A stretch of DNA of 64,000 nucleotides from RUG563 sp045590215 (GCA_045590215.1 JAZNQO010000017.1:1-64000), one strand, 5' to 3'. Positions 42,380 through 50,828 are shown, counted from the first letter of the stretch. Notes: generated by a model from the letters alone, not told the origin. Numbers and translations are program-made.

Positions 42380-43096
42380 TTAAATGACCATACCGCCGTT
42401 GACGGATAAAGTTTGCCCGGTGATGAAGGAGGCTTCCTCCGATAAGAGGAAGCGCACGGCGCAGGCCACATCCTGCGTTGTGCCGAGCCGGCCGAGGGGC
42501 GTTTCCTCCATAAGGGCTTGCTTGTCCTCCAAGGAATAGGCGTTCATCATATCGGTGTCAATCACGCCGGGGGATACGCAGTTCACTCGGATGCCGCTGG
42601 GGCCCACTTCCTTGGCAAGCCCCTTCATCATGCCGATGAGGGCTGCCTTGCAGGCGGAATACCCCACTTCCATACTGGCACCCACTTCCCCCCACATGGA
42701 GGTGATATAGAGGATATTGCCTGCGTGGTTGGAGAGCATATGGGGCAGAAGGGCTTTGGTGTGTAAAAAAGCCCCCTTCACATGCAGGGAAAAAAGCTGA
42801 TCCCATTGAGATGCTGTCATGTCCTGAAGCAGCCCCGTCCACGCCTCTCCGGCGTTATGAATGAGGGCGTCCACATGGCGGAAGGCTTTGAAAACCTGAT
42901 TCGTTGAGGCAGTCACCTGCTGTTCATCCCTTGCGTCGCAGGGGATGGCAAGGGCTCCCGTTTCTTGGACAAGGGATTGTGCCGCCTCATGGCTGCGCAA
43001 ATAGGTGAAAGCCACCTGCCAGCCGTTTTTGCTCAAATCCCGGACAAGCTGCGCTCCGATCCCTCTGGAGCCTCCGGTTATCAATGCTGTTTTCAT
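42380..43096 (-). CDS. Short-chain dehydrogenase/reductase (FabG-like)
   Basis: 238 residues. N-terminal NAD(P) site ALITGGSRGIGAQLVRDL (TGGSRGIG), D-A-R-D at the second strand, NAG (IHNAGEAW), and the catalytic trio Ser-Tyr-Lys in ITSMWGEVGASMEVGYSACKAAL. C-terminal SVNGGMVI matches 3-oxoacyl-ACP reductases. It could act on an acyl-ACP, but it is not in a fatty acid synthesis cluster, so the substrate is unknown. SD AAAGGAG precedes the ATG. A tautomerase gene is just upstream, with a terminator between. Confidence 0.9.
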   Translation of the reverse strand: MKTALITGGSRGIGAQLVRDLSKNGWQVAFTYLRSHEAAQSLVQETGALAIPCDARDEQQVTASTNQVFKAFRHVDALIHNAGEAWTGLLQDMTASQWDQLFSLHVKGAFLHTKALLPHMLSNHAGNILYITSMWGEVGASMEVGYSACKAALIGMMKGLAKEVGPSGIRVNCVSPGVIDTDMMNAYSLEDKQALMEETPLGRLGTTQDVACAVRFLLSEEASFITGQTLSVNGGMVI

Positions 43097-43121
43097 GCTG
43101 CGCTCCTTTTGCGAGATAAGG

Positions 43122-43165
43122 GAAAAGCCGTCTCATCCGGCACTGATGCGCCTGATGAGACAGCT
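43122..43165 (-). terminator. Terminator of the tautomerase gene
   Basis: Minus-strand stem AGCTGTCTCATC (43165-43154) with GATGAGACGGCT (43137-43126), one mismatch, then TTTT. It ends transcription 4 bases after the tautomerase stop. Confidence 0.75.
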
Positions 43166-43168
43166 CTT

Positions 43169-43513
43169 TCAGAAATTGCTGCCATTCCAGCCCCAATGGC
43201 TGTTTTCTTCATAAGAAATATAGATATGATCCTGCGGGATGGCCAGATGCTGTTCAATCAGCTCGCAAAGACGCCCCGTAAGGGCATCGTAGGCATCGGC
43301 GGAAGATTTGCCAAACACCTGCACCTTCACAAAGGCCAAGGCTTCCTTTTCATCGCCCCGGAACCACAGACGGCAGTTTTCTTCAAACTGCAGCATCAGC
43401 CAGCTTTCGCTTTTGCCGGGAATCAGCTGGATGGCTTCGCCAAAGGCCTTGGCCAGCAGGTTTTCTTTCTCTTTGGAGATGGGACGGTTTACACGGGTGT
43501 GGATAAAAGGCAT
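43169..43513 (-). CDS. MIF/phenylpyruvate tautomerase-type protein
   Basis: 114 residues. Begins MPFIHTRVNRPISKEKENLL, with the conserved Pro that is the catalytic base after Met removal, and continues with the alternating beta-alpha units of the MIF family (LMLQFEENCRLWF, AFVKVQVFGKSS, IPQDHIYISYEENSHWGWNG). The C-terminal N-W-G-W-N-G is a signature of MIF-like proteins. It probably tautomerises phenylpyruvate or dopachrome-like substrates. Strong SD (GGGAGGA) upstream. Confidence 0.9.
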   Translation of the reverse strand: MPFIHTRVNRPISKEKENLLAKAFGEAIQLIPGKSESWLMLQFEENCRLWFRGDEKEALAFVKVQVFGKSSADAYDALTGRLCELIEQHLAIPQDHIYISYEENSHWGWNGSNF

Positions 43514-43670
43514 CGGTCATTCCTCCCATACAAACAAGATAGGAATAGTATATCATATAAGCTGCCAGAAAGAAAAGAGGAAAAACACCCAAAACGGAAA
43601 AAATGAAAAAGAAGTTTTATTGCCGGAAACGTGCCCTTTTTGTGCCATGTTTGCTGTTTATACTGTCCGT

Positions 43671-43808
43671 GTTCCCAAACAGAAGTCAACGGCGCAAAAC
43701 GGTAAACGTGCTGCCCCCTCTGCCGTTTGCCGGCCGTTTGATGGTTATGGCTGTGCGCCTGTCCCTTGCGTGCAGCTCCGGAAGGTGATTATGCCTTCCG
43801 GCTTTTTT
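43671..43808 (+). ncRNA. Candidate small RNA with promoter-like -10 and strong terminator
   Basis: A TATACT at 43659-43664 precedes a 138-base stretch ending in a perfect terminator (stem 43778-43785 with 43794-43801, T6 tail). GGCGCA near 43691-43696 can pair with TGCGCC near 43754-43759 to enclose a further domain. No convincing ORF: the 61-codon frame from 43603 ends inside the terminator and has atypical composition. It lies in a 425-base gap between divergent genes. It may be an sRNA or an uncharacterised leader; I recognise no known class. Confidence 0.3.
43778..43808 (+). terminator. Terminator inside the 43.5-43.9 kb gap
   Basis: CCGGAAGG (43778-43785) with CCTTCCGG (43794-43801) and a T6 run at 43803-43808. 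There is no protein gene just upstream on this strand, which suggests a non-coding transcript. Confidence 0.75.
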
Positions 43809-43876
43809 GATTGGGATATTTCAGACGGCAAAATGCTGTTTTGGGGCAGAAGATGGAGGCATTTGTATCCAATTCG

Positions 43877-43905
43877 TTGCGCTGAAGTGTATCCTGTGGT
43901 ATACT
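43877..43905 (+). promoter_or_regulatory. Promoter of the ABC-2 exporter operon
   Basis: TTGCGC (43877-43882), 17-base spacer, TATACT (43900-43905) with TGn extended -10, 33 bases before the GTG start at 43939. Confidence 0.65.
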
Positions 43906-43938
43906 TTGCCTCGGTTAGAAAAAGGAGGGGAAATCAAC

Positions 43939-44679
43939 GTGATTGATTTAACAAATGTAAGCAAACGCTATCATAAAGATGCGCCCAAGGCTCTGGACGG
44001 GCTGAATTTGCAGGTGGAGGGCGGCGAGCTGTATGGCTTTATCGGCCCTAATGGTGCCGGCAAGTCCACGGCTATCAAGCTGATGACAGGCATATTGCGC
44101 CCGGATGAAGGCAATGTGGTGATCGGCGGCTATAACGTGGCGGAAGATCGTCTGGCCGCCCAGCAGCTGATTGGCTATGTGCCGGATAATAATGACCTTT
44201 ACGACCGGCTGACCGGCATGGAATATCTGAACTTCATGGGGGATATTTATGGCGTTTCTTCTTCTAAACGCAAAGAACATATTGAAAAATATCTGAATAT
44301 CTTTGACTTGGAAGATGCAGCTGCCAGCCAGATCCGCACCTATTCCAAGGGCATGAAGCAGAAAATCATGGTGATCGGTGCTTTGATTCATAATCCCCCC
44401 GTATGGATTCTGGACGAACCTCTGGGCGGTCTGGATCCCCGTGCGGCGCACCTTCTGAAAGAAGAAATGCGCAGCCACTGCGAAAAGGGCAATACTGTGT
44501 TTTTCTCTACCCATGTGCTGGAAGTGGCGGAAAAGCTGTGCACTCGCATCGGCATCATCCAGAAGGGCAGCCTCCGGGCGGAAGGCACGCTGGAAGAATT
44601 GCGCTCCGGCGAAAAGGGCACCAGTCTGGAAGAGTTGTTCCTGGAGCTGACGGACGACGGAGGCGAAGACAATGCGTAA
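43939..44679 (+). CDS. ABC transporter ATP-binding protein (ABC-2 exporter)
   Basis: 246 residues starting at GTG with AAAGGAGGGG 8 bases upstream; earlier ATG codons lie before the promoter. Walker A GPNGAGKST, Q-loop region YVPDNNDLYDRLTGMEYL, signature TYSKGMKQK and Walker B VWILDEPLGGLDP, and the H-loop (FFSTHVLEV). It is a CcmA/NatA-type subunit that drives export, with the following membrane gene as partner (8-base overlap). Substrate not predictable. Confidence 0.93.
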   Translation: MIDLTNVSKRYHKDAPKALDGLNLQVEGGELYGFIGPNGAGKSTAIKLMTGILRPDEGNVVIGGYNVAEDRLAAQQLIGYVPDNNDLYDRLTGMEYLNFMGDIYGVSSSKRKEHIEKYLNIFDLEDAAASQIRTYSKGMKQKIMVIGALIHNPPVWILDEPLGGLDPRAAHLLKEEMRSHCEKGNTVFFSTHVLEVAEKLCTRIGIIQKGSLRAEGTLEELRSGEKGTSLEELFLELTDDGGEDNA

Positions 44680-46339
44680 ATTTCTGGCACTGCTGAAAAT
44701 TCAGCTGCTGGCCCGCTTTTCGCCCCTGAAGCCGTCCAACCTGAAAAAAGTGACGGATAAGAAGGAAAAGCGCAAGCTGATGGGCACTGTGGCGGCCTAT
44801 GCGATGTTGATTATCCTCTTTGCGGCGGCCATTATTCCTTTGGAATATCTGATGCTGCAGGCCATGGCGCAAATCGGTCAGGAATCGCTGCTGCCCGGCA
44901 TGGCAATTACGGCCAGCATGGTTTGCACCCTGATTATGAGCTTCTTCTTTATCATGACCAGCCTGTACTTTGGCAAGGATGCCGCTTATCTTGCGGCTCT
45001 GCCTATAAAGAATGGCACGGTTCTGTCTGCTAAATTGACGCAGGTGTGGATCAGCGAAACGGCTATCAGTGCCCTGTTCATCCTGCCGGCTTCCATTCTC
45101 TACGGCATTCAGGTGGGGGTGGATGCGCTGTTTTATGTGCGCATGGTGCTGGTGTGGCTGACGGTCTCCGTTCTGCCCATCTGCATTGTGACGTTCCTTT
45201 CTGCGCTGCTGATCCGCCTGACGGCTCTTTGGAAGCACCGGGAAATGATGATGACCGTGGGCGGCATGGCCCTGATGCTGGCCTATTTCGCTTTTGTATT
45301 TTCCATCAACAGCAATCCCCAGACAGAAGCGGAAGCGGCAGAAGCCATGATGGAAATGCTGACAAAGCATAACGGCCTTTTGCAATCCATCACCCGCATG
45401 TTCCCTCCGGCTGCATGGGCAGCGGATGGGCTGCTGGGGGATTGGGGTAAGATGGGCTTGAGCCTGCTTGTGAATGTGGCGGCTGTTGCCTTTACCATCT
45501 GGGCTATGCAAAAGCCCTATCGTAAACTGTCCCTTTTGCAGACGGAAAACCCTGTGAACAAAAAAGTGCTCAAGGGCGAAAAAATCTATCGTTCCTCCAC
45601 GCCTTTCATGGCCTGCGCAAAGCGGGAAATGAAGCAGCTGACACGGGTTTCCACCTATGCTTTGAACACTTTCCCCACGGCTATTATGCCGGTATTCTTC
45701 GTGGGCATGATCTGCTATACCATGTCCACCGGCACGGAAGGTCCCCTGCTGAAAAGCGGCATGACGGAGATGGGCATGCCTGCGTGGTTTATGGTGGCGG
45801 TGATTACGGTGATGTGCTGCTTTATGGCAGGGCTGAACCCGGCAGTATATACCGCTGTAACCAGAGAAGGCAGAAACGGCCACGGTATGCTGACCTCCCT
45901 GCCCGTGAACCCCAGGGTATATATCAAGGCAAAAATGTTTATTGGCATGGTGCTGTCCGCTGGCGGGCTGATCCTGGCCGGTATCGTTGGCAGCGTGCTG
46001 ATGCCCGGCTTTGCTGTGGATATGGCGGTCGCCGTGGTGCTGGGTTTTCTGTATTGCTATGCGGTGAATGCTGTTTCTTTGACGTTTGATGTGAAAAAGC
46101 CCAAGCTGGACTGGATGACGGAAACGGAAGCTGTGAAGCAGAGTGCCAGCGTATGGAAGGGCATGCTGCTGAGCTTTGCGCTGCTGCTTGTTCTGGTTGG
46201 CGCATCCGTTGGCCTTTTCTTGCTGAAGGTGAATTATCTGGTGTATGTGCTGGCGGTGGCCGCTTTGCTCGGTGCCTGCTGCTATGGTGCCCATCAGCTG
46301 CTGATGAAAACGGCAGACCGCAATTACTGGCAGGCATAA
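44672..46339 (+). CDS. ABC-2 type exporter permease
   Basis: 555 residues with about twelve hydrophobic helices in two halves, and several charged loops of the kind found in the large ABC-2 permeases next to NatA-like ATPases. The start overlaps the end of the ATPase gene by 8 bases, so translation is coupled and the two form one exporter. No typical signature beyond topology can be quoted. No clear terminator before the tRNA promoter. Confidence 0.85.
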   Translation: MRKFLALLKIQLLARFSPLKPSNLKKVTDKKEKRKLMGTVAAYAMLIILFAAAIIPLEYLMLQAMAQIGQESLLPGMAITASMVCTLIMSFFFIMTSLYFGKDAAYLAALPIKNGTVLSAKLTQVWISETAISALFILPASILYGIQVGVDALFYVRMVLVWLTVSVLPICIVTFLSALLIRLTALWKHREMMMTVGGMALMLAYFAFVFSINSNPQTEAEAAEAMMEMLTKHNGLLQSITRMFPPAAWAADGLLGDWGKMGLSLLVNVAAVAFTIWAMQKPYRKLSLLQTENPVNKKVLKGEKIYRSSTPFMACAKREMKQLTRVSTYALNTFPTAIMPVFFVGMICYTMSTGTEGPLLKSGMTEMGMPAWFMVAVITVMCCFMAGLNPAVYTAVTREGRNGHGMLTSLPVNPRVYIKAKMFIGMVLSAGGLILAGIVGSVLMPGFAVDMAVAVVLGFLYCYAVNAVSLTFDVKKPKLDWMTETEAVKQSASVWKGMLLSFALLLVLVGASVGLFLLKVNYLVYVLAVAALLGACCYGAHQLLMKTADRNYWQA

Positions 46340-46468
46340 ACCAAAGCAAAAATCGGTTTTGCAAAACAAAATGATATCAAATACAGCATGCGGAGCTTTC
46401 ATTGAGAAGGCTCCGTTTGCTTTTTCGGCGAAAATTTCAAAAAAACAGAAATTTTTTCAAAAAAGCTC

Positions 46469-46497
46469 TTTACAAGTGTGCTTTTCTGTGTTATACT
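46469..46497 (+). promoter_or_regulatory. Promoter of tRNA-Ala
   Basis: TTTACA (46469-46474), 17-base spacer and TATACT (46492-46497), 14 bases before the first tRNA base. Confidence 0.75.
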
Positions 46498-46510
46498 TTC
46501 TCTTGTTCGC

Positions 46511-46586
46511 GGGGCATTAGCGCAGTTGGTAGCGCACAACACTGGCAGTGTTGGGGTCAGGAGTTCGAGTCTCCTATGCTCCACCA
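46511..46586 (+). tRNA. tRNA-Ala (anticodon GGC)
   Basis: A full cloverleaf: acceptor GGGGCAT (46511-46517) with ATGCTCC (46576-46582), D arm GCGC-AGTTGGTA-GCGC, anticodon arm CAACA-CTGGCAG-TGTTG with anticodon GGC, T arm AGGAG-TTCGAGT-CTCCT, and encoded CCA (46584-46586). GGC reads GCC and GCU alanine codons. It has its own promoter and terminator, so it is a single-tRNA unit. Confidence 0.97.
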
Positions 46587-46590
46587 ACAA

Positions 46591-46627
46591 AAAAAGCCTT
46601 GAAACATAATGGTTTCAGGGCTTTTTT
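46591..46627 (+). terminator. Terminator of tRNA-Ala
   Basis: Stem 46591-46605 with 46612-46627 (one G-U) and a T-rich end, 4 bases after the CCA. Confidence 0.85.
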
Positions 46628-46737
46628 CTTTTTGGCCGGGGGTCAAAAATGAGGGTTGACAGGAAAAAATACAGCAACCGGTTTTTCAGAGATGTTTTTC
46701 GTGTGCCGAATTGTCACATCTCCACGAAAAAGGGGCA

Positions 46738-46766
46738 TTGACGGCATAAGCACCCTTTGATAAGAT
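46738..46766 (+). promoter_or_regulatory. Promoter of the MFS transporter gene
   Basis: TTGACG (46738-46743), a 17-base spacer and TAAGAT (46761-46766), 37 bases before the GTG start. Confidence 0.55.
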
Positions 46767-46803
46767 ACAAACGGATGCAAATGACGGGCGGAGATGAAGC
46801 GGC

Positions 46804-48000
46804 GTGAAAAAGAAAAGCAGCGGTCTGGGGTATTTTTTTGCGGTGATGTTTGTGTTTAATATGGCGGCGAACTTTGTCCATCCTGTGACGCCCACCATCA
46901 TCGTGGAAAGGCAATTGAGCGACTATATGTTCGGGCTGGCGTTGGCGGCCATGATGGTGTTCAATTTCCTGTTTTCGCCCTTCTGGGGCAAAATGGCCGG
47001 GATATTGTCCAGCAAAAAGGTGCTTTTGATATGCGGCACGGGCTATGCGGTGGGGCAGGTGTTTTTCGGGCTGGCACAGACAGAAATGCAGTTCCTGCTG
47101 GCTCGGATGTTTGCCGGGATATTCATTGGCGGCTGTTATGTGGCCTTTTTGACGTATACGGTGAATGTGTCCACGGAAGAAATGCGGGGAAAGAATCTGG
47201 CGGTGAACGCCATTGTCAATTCGGTTTCGGCGGCTTTCGGGTATTTCGTGGGCGGTATGGTAGGGGAAATCAATGTGTATTTTTCCGTGTGGCTGCAGGC
47301 GGTTACGTTGGCTGTGACCTCTGTGCTTTTGTTTGTGGGCTGCAAGGAAGATAAGCTGCCGGAAGCGCAAAAGTTTTCGCCAAGGCAATTGCTTGGGGAT
47401 TGCAATCCCTTCGCCGCCATCTATCAGTGCCGTCAGTTCATGACCAAGATGCTGCTGTTCCTCTTTTTAGCCTACGGGCTGGGTAATTTAGGCTATATCG
47501 CCTTTGAGCAGTGTTTTAATTTTTATCTGCGGGATCAGTTCTATCTCTCCTCCGGCTATAATGGGGTTATCAAGGCGGCGTTGGGGGTGATTGCCCTGAT
47601 TGCCAATGGTACGCTGTGTATGTGGATATTGAAGCAAAAGCGTGTTTCGCCCTATTTATGTATGGTGATGGCGGTGTGCGCCGTGGCGATGGCGGGTGTG
47701 ATCGGCTTTGAAAAGATGGTGCCCTTTATTGTGGTGAATGTGATTTTCTTTGCGTTCTATTTTATTTCCGTGCCGCTGATGCAAAACAGAGCGGCGGTGA
47801 TGGGTTCCGGCTCTATGAGCAATCAGGTGATGGGAGCGTTCAATGCGGTAAAATCCTTCGGCAGCATTTTCGGCTCCGCTTTAGCAGGGTTTTTGTATGA
47901 ATTGAGCCCCAAAACGCCCTTTGTGTTTGGCTTTGCGGCCTTTGCGCTGGCGGCGGTGATGACCTTGCTTTTATGGATGGAAGAAAGAAAAAGCGCATAG
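46804..48000 (+). CDS. MFS transporter
   Basis: 398 residues with twelve predicted helices and the usual MFS half-motif between helices 2 and 3 (GKMAGILSSKKVLLICG, a form of G-x-L-x-D-R/K-x-x-R/K). Begins at GTG with GGAG about 10 bases upstream. No extracellular domain. The spelling is typical of small-molecule or drug exporters in Clostridia; the substrate cannot be read. Terminator immediately follows. Confidence 0.9.
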   Translation: MKKKSSGLGYFFAVMFVFNMAANFVHPVTPTIIVERQLSDYMFGLALAAMMVFNFLFSPFWGKMAGILSSKKVLLICGTGYAVGQVFFGLAQTEMQFLLARMFAGIFIGGCYVAFLTYTVNVSTEEMRGKNLAVNAIVNSVSAAFGYFVGGMVGEINVYFSVWLQAVTLAVTSVLLFVGCKEDKLPEAQKFSPRQLLGDCNPFAAIYQCRQFMTKMLLFLFLAYGLGNLGYIAFEQCFNFYLRDQFYLSSGYNGVIKAALGVIALIANGTLCMWILKQKRVSPYLCMVMAVCAVAMAGVIGFEKMVPFIVVNVIFFAFYFISVPLMQNRAAVMGSGSMSNQVMGAFNAVKSFGSIFGSALAGFLYELSPKTPFVFGFAAFALAAVMTLLLWMEERKSA

Positions 48001-48011
48001 AAACGTATAAC

Positions 48012-48039
48012 AAAACGGCTGCGAAAACAGCCGTTTTTC
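48012..48039. terminator. Bidirectional terminator after the MFS gene
   Basis: A perfect 10-bp stem (48012-48021 with 48028-48037, 6-nt loop) with T residues to the right and A residues to the left. It also serves the minus-strand ferredoxin-like gene ending at 48039. Confidence 0.85.
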
Positions 48040-48959
48040 TATAAGTCTGCTTTTTCTTTTGCGCAGCCCTTGCAGGTTTTGCAGCTGCCGGAGCAGCCTG
48101 CTTTTTCGGCCGCAGCCTCCTTTTTGCGAAGGCCGAAACCGATGCGGATGGCTCCGCTTGGGCAGGCGGCGGCACAGGCACCGCAGCGAATACATTCGGC
48201 ACTGTTTGGATGCTTCACGGGATCCACATCCATCAGGCACACCTTGGTGCATTTGCCGCAATGGACGCATTTTTCTTCATCCACTTTCAGATGATACAGG
48301 CTGACCCTGTTCAGCAGCCCGTAGATGGCCCCCAAGGGGCACAGCACCCGGCAGAAAAAGCGATAGATCATCATGCTGAAAACGAGCACGCAAAGGAGCA
48401 CGATTACTTTCCAAAGGAACATAAACCCGGCTGTGGAGCGGAGGGATGCGTCTGCAATCAGAAGGGGCAGCGCACCTTCCAATGTGCCCGATGGGCAGAT
48501 GTACTGGCAAAAGGCAGGGTCGCCCATGCCCACAATGTTTACCATGAGGATGGGCCACAAAAGCACAAAGATGACCAGCACCGCATATTTGATATACTGC
48601 ATCCATTTGGGCAGCTTCAGCTTTTTCAGGGGAATTTTGTGCACAAGCTCCTGAATAAGCCCGAAGGGGCACAAAAAGCCGCAAACGAACCGCCCCAACA
48701 GGATGCCTACGGCCAGCAGAAAGCCCACTGCATAAAAACTGAAATCAAACTGCATGGAGCCTGTAACGGCCTGCAATGCGCCGATGGGGCAGGAAAGGGA
48801 AGCTGCCGGGCAGGAATAGCAATGGAGCCCCGGATGACAGAACTGCTTCCAAGGGCCTGTGTATATTTTGCCGGATAGGAAATTGCCGGCGTGGAGATGG
48901 CTGAACCCGAAGGCGGAAATCTGAATCAGCTTGCGCCGGATATGCTGACGAATTTTCAT
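48039..48959 (-). CDS. 4Fe-4S membrane polyferredoxin (NapH/YccM-like)
   Basis: 306 residues from the ATG at 48959, which overlaps the stop of the upstream mini-gene (ATGA). About five helices, with Cys-rich motifs at the membrane edge (CYSCPAASLSCPIGAL, CGFLCPFGLIQE, ICPSGTLEG, CRVLCPLGAIYG) typical of the NapH/YccM/NosR family, then two 4Fe-4S ferredoxin motifs (CVHCGKCTKVC, CIRCGACAAAC) and a terminal C-x3-C-x2-C-x2-C cluster. It should pass electrons across or along the membrane. It is third in a unit with the CXXC mini-protein and a thioredoxin-like protein. Confidence 0.88.
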   Translation of the reverse strand: MKIRQHIRRKLIQISAFGFSHLHAGNFLSGKIYTGPWKQFCHPGLHCYSCPAASLSCPIGALQAVTGSMQFDFSFYAVGFLLAVGILLGRFVCGFLCPFGLIQELVHKIPLKKLKLPKWMQYIKYAVLVIFVLLWPILMVNIVGMGDPAFCQYICPSGTLEGALPLLIADASLRSTAGFMFLWKVIVLLCVLVFSMMIYRFFCRVLCPLGAIYGLLNRVSLYHLKVDEEKCVHCGKCTKVCLMDVDPVKHPNSAECIRCGACAAACPSGAIRIGFGLRKKEAAAEKAGCSGSCKTCKGCAKEKADL

Positions 48960-49096
48960 GTGAGCCCCACGCATTCCAGACACACCCGGATGGCCTTTTT
49001 CAAGATCAGCTGCGCCTCCCCCCGTGTGATGCCGATTACGATAAACGCAAGGGCACAAAGCAGCAAAAGCAGCTGCGCAATACGCTTTTTTTTCAT
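48956..49096 (-). CDS. CD1871A-family CXXC-motif mini-protein
   Basis: 46 residues: a Lys-rich start, one hydrophobic helix (about 6-22) and a C-terminal V-C-L-E-C-V-G-L-T, the C-x-x-C-x-G-L ending of the CD1871A family in Clostridia. The ATG overlaps the stop of the thioredoxin-like gene (49096-49093) and its stop overlaps the start of the polyferredoxin gene (48959-48956). It probably sits in the membrane with the CXXC facing the thioredoxin-like partner or the polyferredoxin. Too short for routine gene finders but well supported by the two overlaps and the motif. Confidence 0.85.
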   Translation of the reverse strand: MKKKRIAQLLLLLCALAFIVIGITRGEAQLILKKAIRVCLECVGLT

Positions 49097-50004
49097 GGTG
49101 TATAGCCCTCAACAAAGGCCTTGAGCTGCTCCAGCTCCATCCCTACAATGCCGGGGGAAAGCAATTCACCCTGGCTGTTTACAAAGAAAGTGGTGGGCAC
49201 ATACTGCACCTTTGCCAGTACGTCCATCATGGTGCCGGAAACCACAAGATTCGGGTAATCCGCTCCTGCGATCTCGGTAATGGTTTTAGCAAGGGAAGGA
49301 TCATCCCCTGTAAATACATCGCTTACGAGGCCGATCACCTGCATATTATCCGGCAATTCCTTGTCCCATGCGGCAAGAGCGGGCATACCCTCGATACAGG
49401 CGGAGCAATAGGTGGCCCAAACCTGAACGACGGTGATATCCTTGCCGGTGAAAATTTCCGGGGTGACGGGATTGCCGTCAAGATCCACGGTTGTGAAATC
49501 CCCCAGCAGACGATTATCCTGTACAACAGGGATGAGCGTCATGGTTTCGGCAATCTCTCCGATGGCAGGCAGAGCCTGTTCCATGCGTTGAACGCTGCTT
49601 TCAGGAATGGCGGCAATATCCATGCCCATCAGAAGAAGGAAAAAATCCGACAGGCTGTCAAAGAAGGAAGAAGAGAAGACGACATATGTATAGCCATCCA
49701 GCGTGCCGATTTCTTTTGCCCTTACCTGCTGCATGGCGGCGGCATAATCCGCATCGGCCATCATGAAGGCATAATGGTCATCCGGTAGGCGGTTTACAAG
49801 AAGCAGGCTGGCACTGCCGGTGTCGTCCATATAGAGCACGTTCAGGTTTTCGCTGTCGCCGATTACATAGAGGTTTTCCATGTTTTCCGGCATAGTAAAC
49901 TGAATGCCTATTTCGCTGTTTTTGTATACATTTTCTTCTGTAAAGGCAGTGCCCGTCACCAGGCAAAGCAGAAGGGATAGAAAAACGGCCAACCCTTTTT
50001 TCAT
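49093..50004 (-). CDS. Exported TlpA/thioredoxin-like protein
   Basis: 303 residues. Sec signal to about residue 22. An N-terminal unknown domain (about 25-160) is followed by a thioredoxin-like fold (about 165-303) with redox motif WATYCSACIEGMPAL (Cys200, Cys203) and the cis-Pro in YVPTTFFVN. It is probably an extracytoplasmic thiol-disulfide exchanger. SD AAAGGAGG upstream. Genes for the CXXC mini-protein and the polyferredoxin follow with 4-base overlaps, suggesting an electron-delivery chain from the membrane to the exported thioredoxin. Confidence 0.9.
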   Translation of the reverse strand: MKKGLAVFLSLLLCLVTGTAFTEENVYKNSEIGIQFTMPENMENLYVIGDSENLNVLYMDDTGSASLLLVNRLPDDHYAFMMADADYAAAMQQVRAKEIGTLDGYTYVVFSSSFFDSLSDFFLLLMGMDIAAIPESSVQRMEQALPAIGEIAETMTLIPVVQDNRLLGDFTTVDLDGNPVTPEIFTGKDITVVQVWATYCSACIEGMPALAAWDKELPDNMQVIGLVSDVFTGDDPSLAKTITEIAGADYPNLVVSGTMMDVLAKVQYVPTTFFVNSQGELLSPGIVGMELEQLKAFVEGYTP

Positions 50005-50078
50005 TTTGAGACCTCCTTTTATCAGAACTTATTCGGAGAATAAAGCTGTGCTGCACCTCGCTGTCAGCAAATTTCTGG

Positions 50079-50717
50079 TCACTGCAGCCCCAGAGCGCAT
50101 TGGAGAAAATGGCGGAGACGGTCTTTATACGCCCCCAGCATGATGTTTTCCGTAATGGGCCGGGAGATGGCTGGCTGCTTTTCCACAAAATAGCGGCCTG
50201 TTTGGCGGTTCACGGAAAGGGAGTCCAGCGGCCAGCCGGGATGGCGCAAGGGGGAGGGGGTATCCACCATGAAAAAGGCGGAAGCCTTGGTGGCTTCGCT
50301 GTTTTCCATGAAGGAAGAAATTTTTCCCTGATGATACACCGCCACGCCGTCCAGATAATAGGCTGTCACTTTACCGCCCAGTGACTGAATAAGATGGGCG
50401 TAATAAGCAATCATCTGTTCGTCGTTTAGACGCCCTTTACCCATCGGCGTGCGGATATTCAGCCCCGGCTGCCGGGCATCGGAAAGGGGCAGGGAATCGA
50501 AATACAGCCCGGAATCATTGCAGATGACGGCATCGAAAAACTGGCCGTAAAACCGGGCTTTGATAACGGCGTTTTCTTCCGGGGTATTGCCTTGCTCTTC
50601 CGGCTCGTTTGTGATGTTCAGATCCCGCAGGGTCAGAAATTCCACATCGCAGCCGTTCAATAGCTTTTTGAACCGCTCCACTTTGGACGGGTTTGTGGTG
50701 CCGAGCAGGATTTGCAT
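50079..50717 (-). CDS. rdgB: RdgB/HAM1-type non-canonical purine NTP pyrophosphatase
   Basis: 212 residues with the HAM1 blocks: ILLGTTNPSKVERF, GNTPEENAVIKARFYG, ICNDSGLYFDSLP. It hydrolyses ITP, dITP or XTP, preventing faulty bases in DNA and RNA. The C-terminus is longer and less typical than usual, with ASAFFMVDTPSPLRHPGWPLDSLSV in place of the standard G-R-I-L-x-P-E-G-x-x-G-F-G-Y-D motif, so substrate or activity may differ. SD AAAGGAG before the ATG and a good promoter upstream. Confidence 0.8.
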   Translation of the reverse strand: MQILLGTTNPSKVERFKKLLNGCDVEFLTLRDLNITNEPEEQGNTPEENAVIKARFYGQFFDAVICNDSGLYFDSLPLSDARQPGLNIRTPMGKGRLNDEQMIAYYAHLIQSLGGKVTAYYLDGVAVYHQGKISSFMENSEATKASAFFMVDTPSPLRHPGWPLDSLSVNRQTGRYFVEKQPAISRPITENIMLGAYKDRLRHFLQCALGLQ

Positions 50718-50780
50718 AAAGGACTCCTTTCAGAAAACACGTTGTTTTTACCGGAATGAAACATCAAGAACTTCCATTAT

Positions 50781-50809
50781 ATTATAGCATGACGGTTGCT
50801 TATGCGCAA
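50781..50809 (-). promoter_or_regulatory. Promoter of the RdgB-like gene
   Basis: Minus strand: TTGCGC (50809-50804), 17-base spacer, perfect TATAAT (50786-50781), 64 bases before the start at 50717. Confidence 0.65.
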
Positions 50810-50828
50810 GAAAAGCAAAGGCGAAAGC

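Noticed and set aside
43603..43788. 61-codon frame MKKKFYCRKRA...
   Set aside because: It lacks an SD, overlaps the terminator at its end and has uneven composition; a non-coding RNA is more likely.
43770..43801. Resemblance of CTCCGGAAGG to SRP RNA
   Set aside because: Only the hairpin tip matches; the flanking SRP helix 8 sequence is missing.
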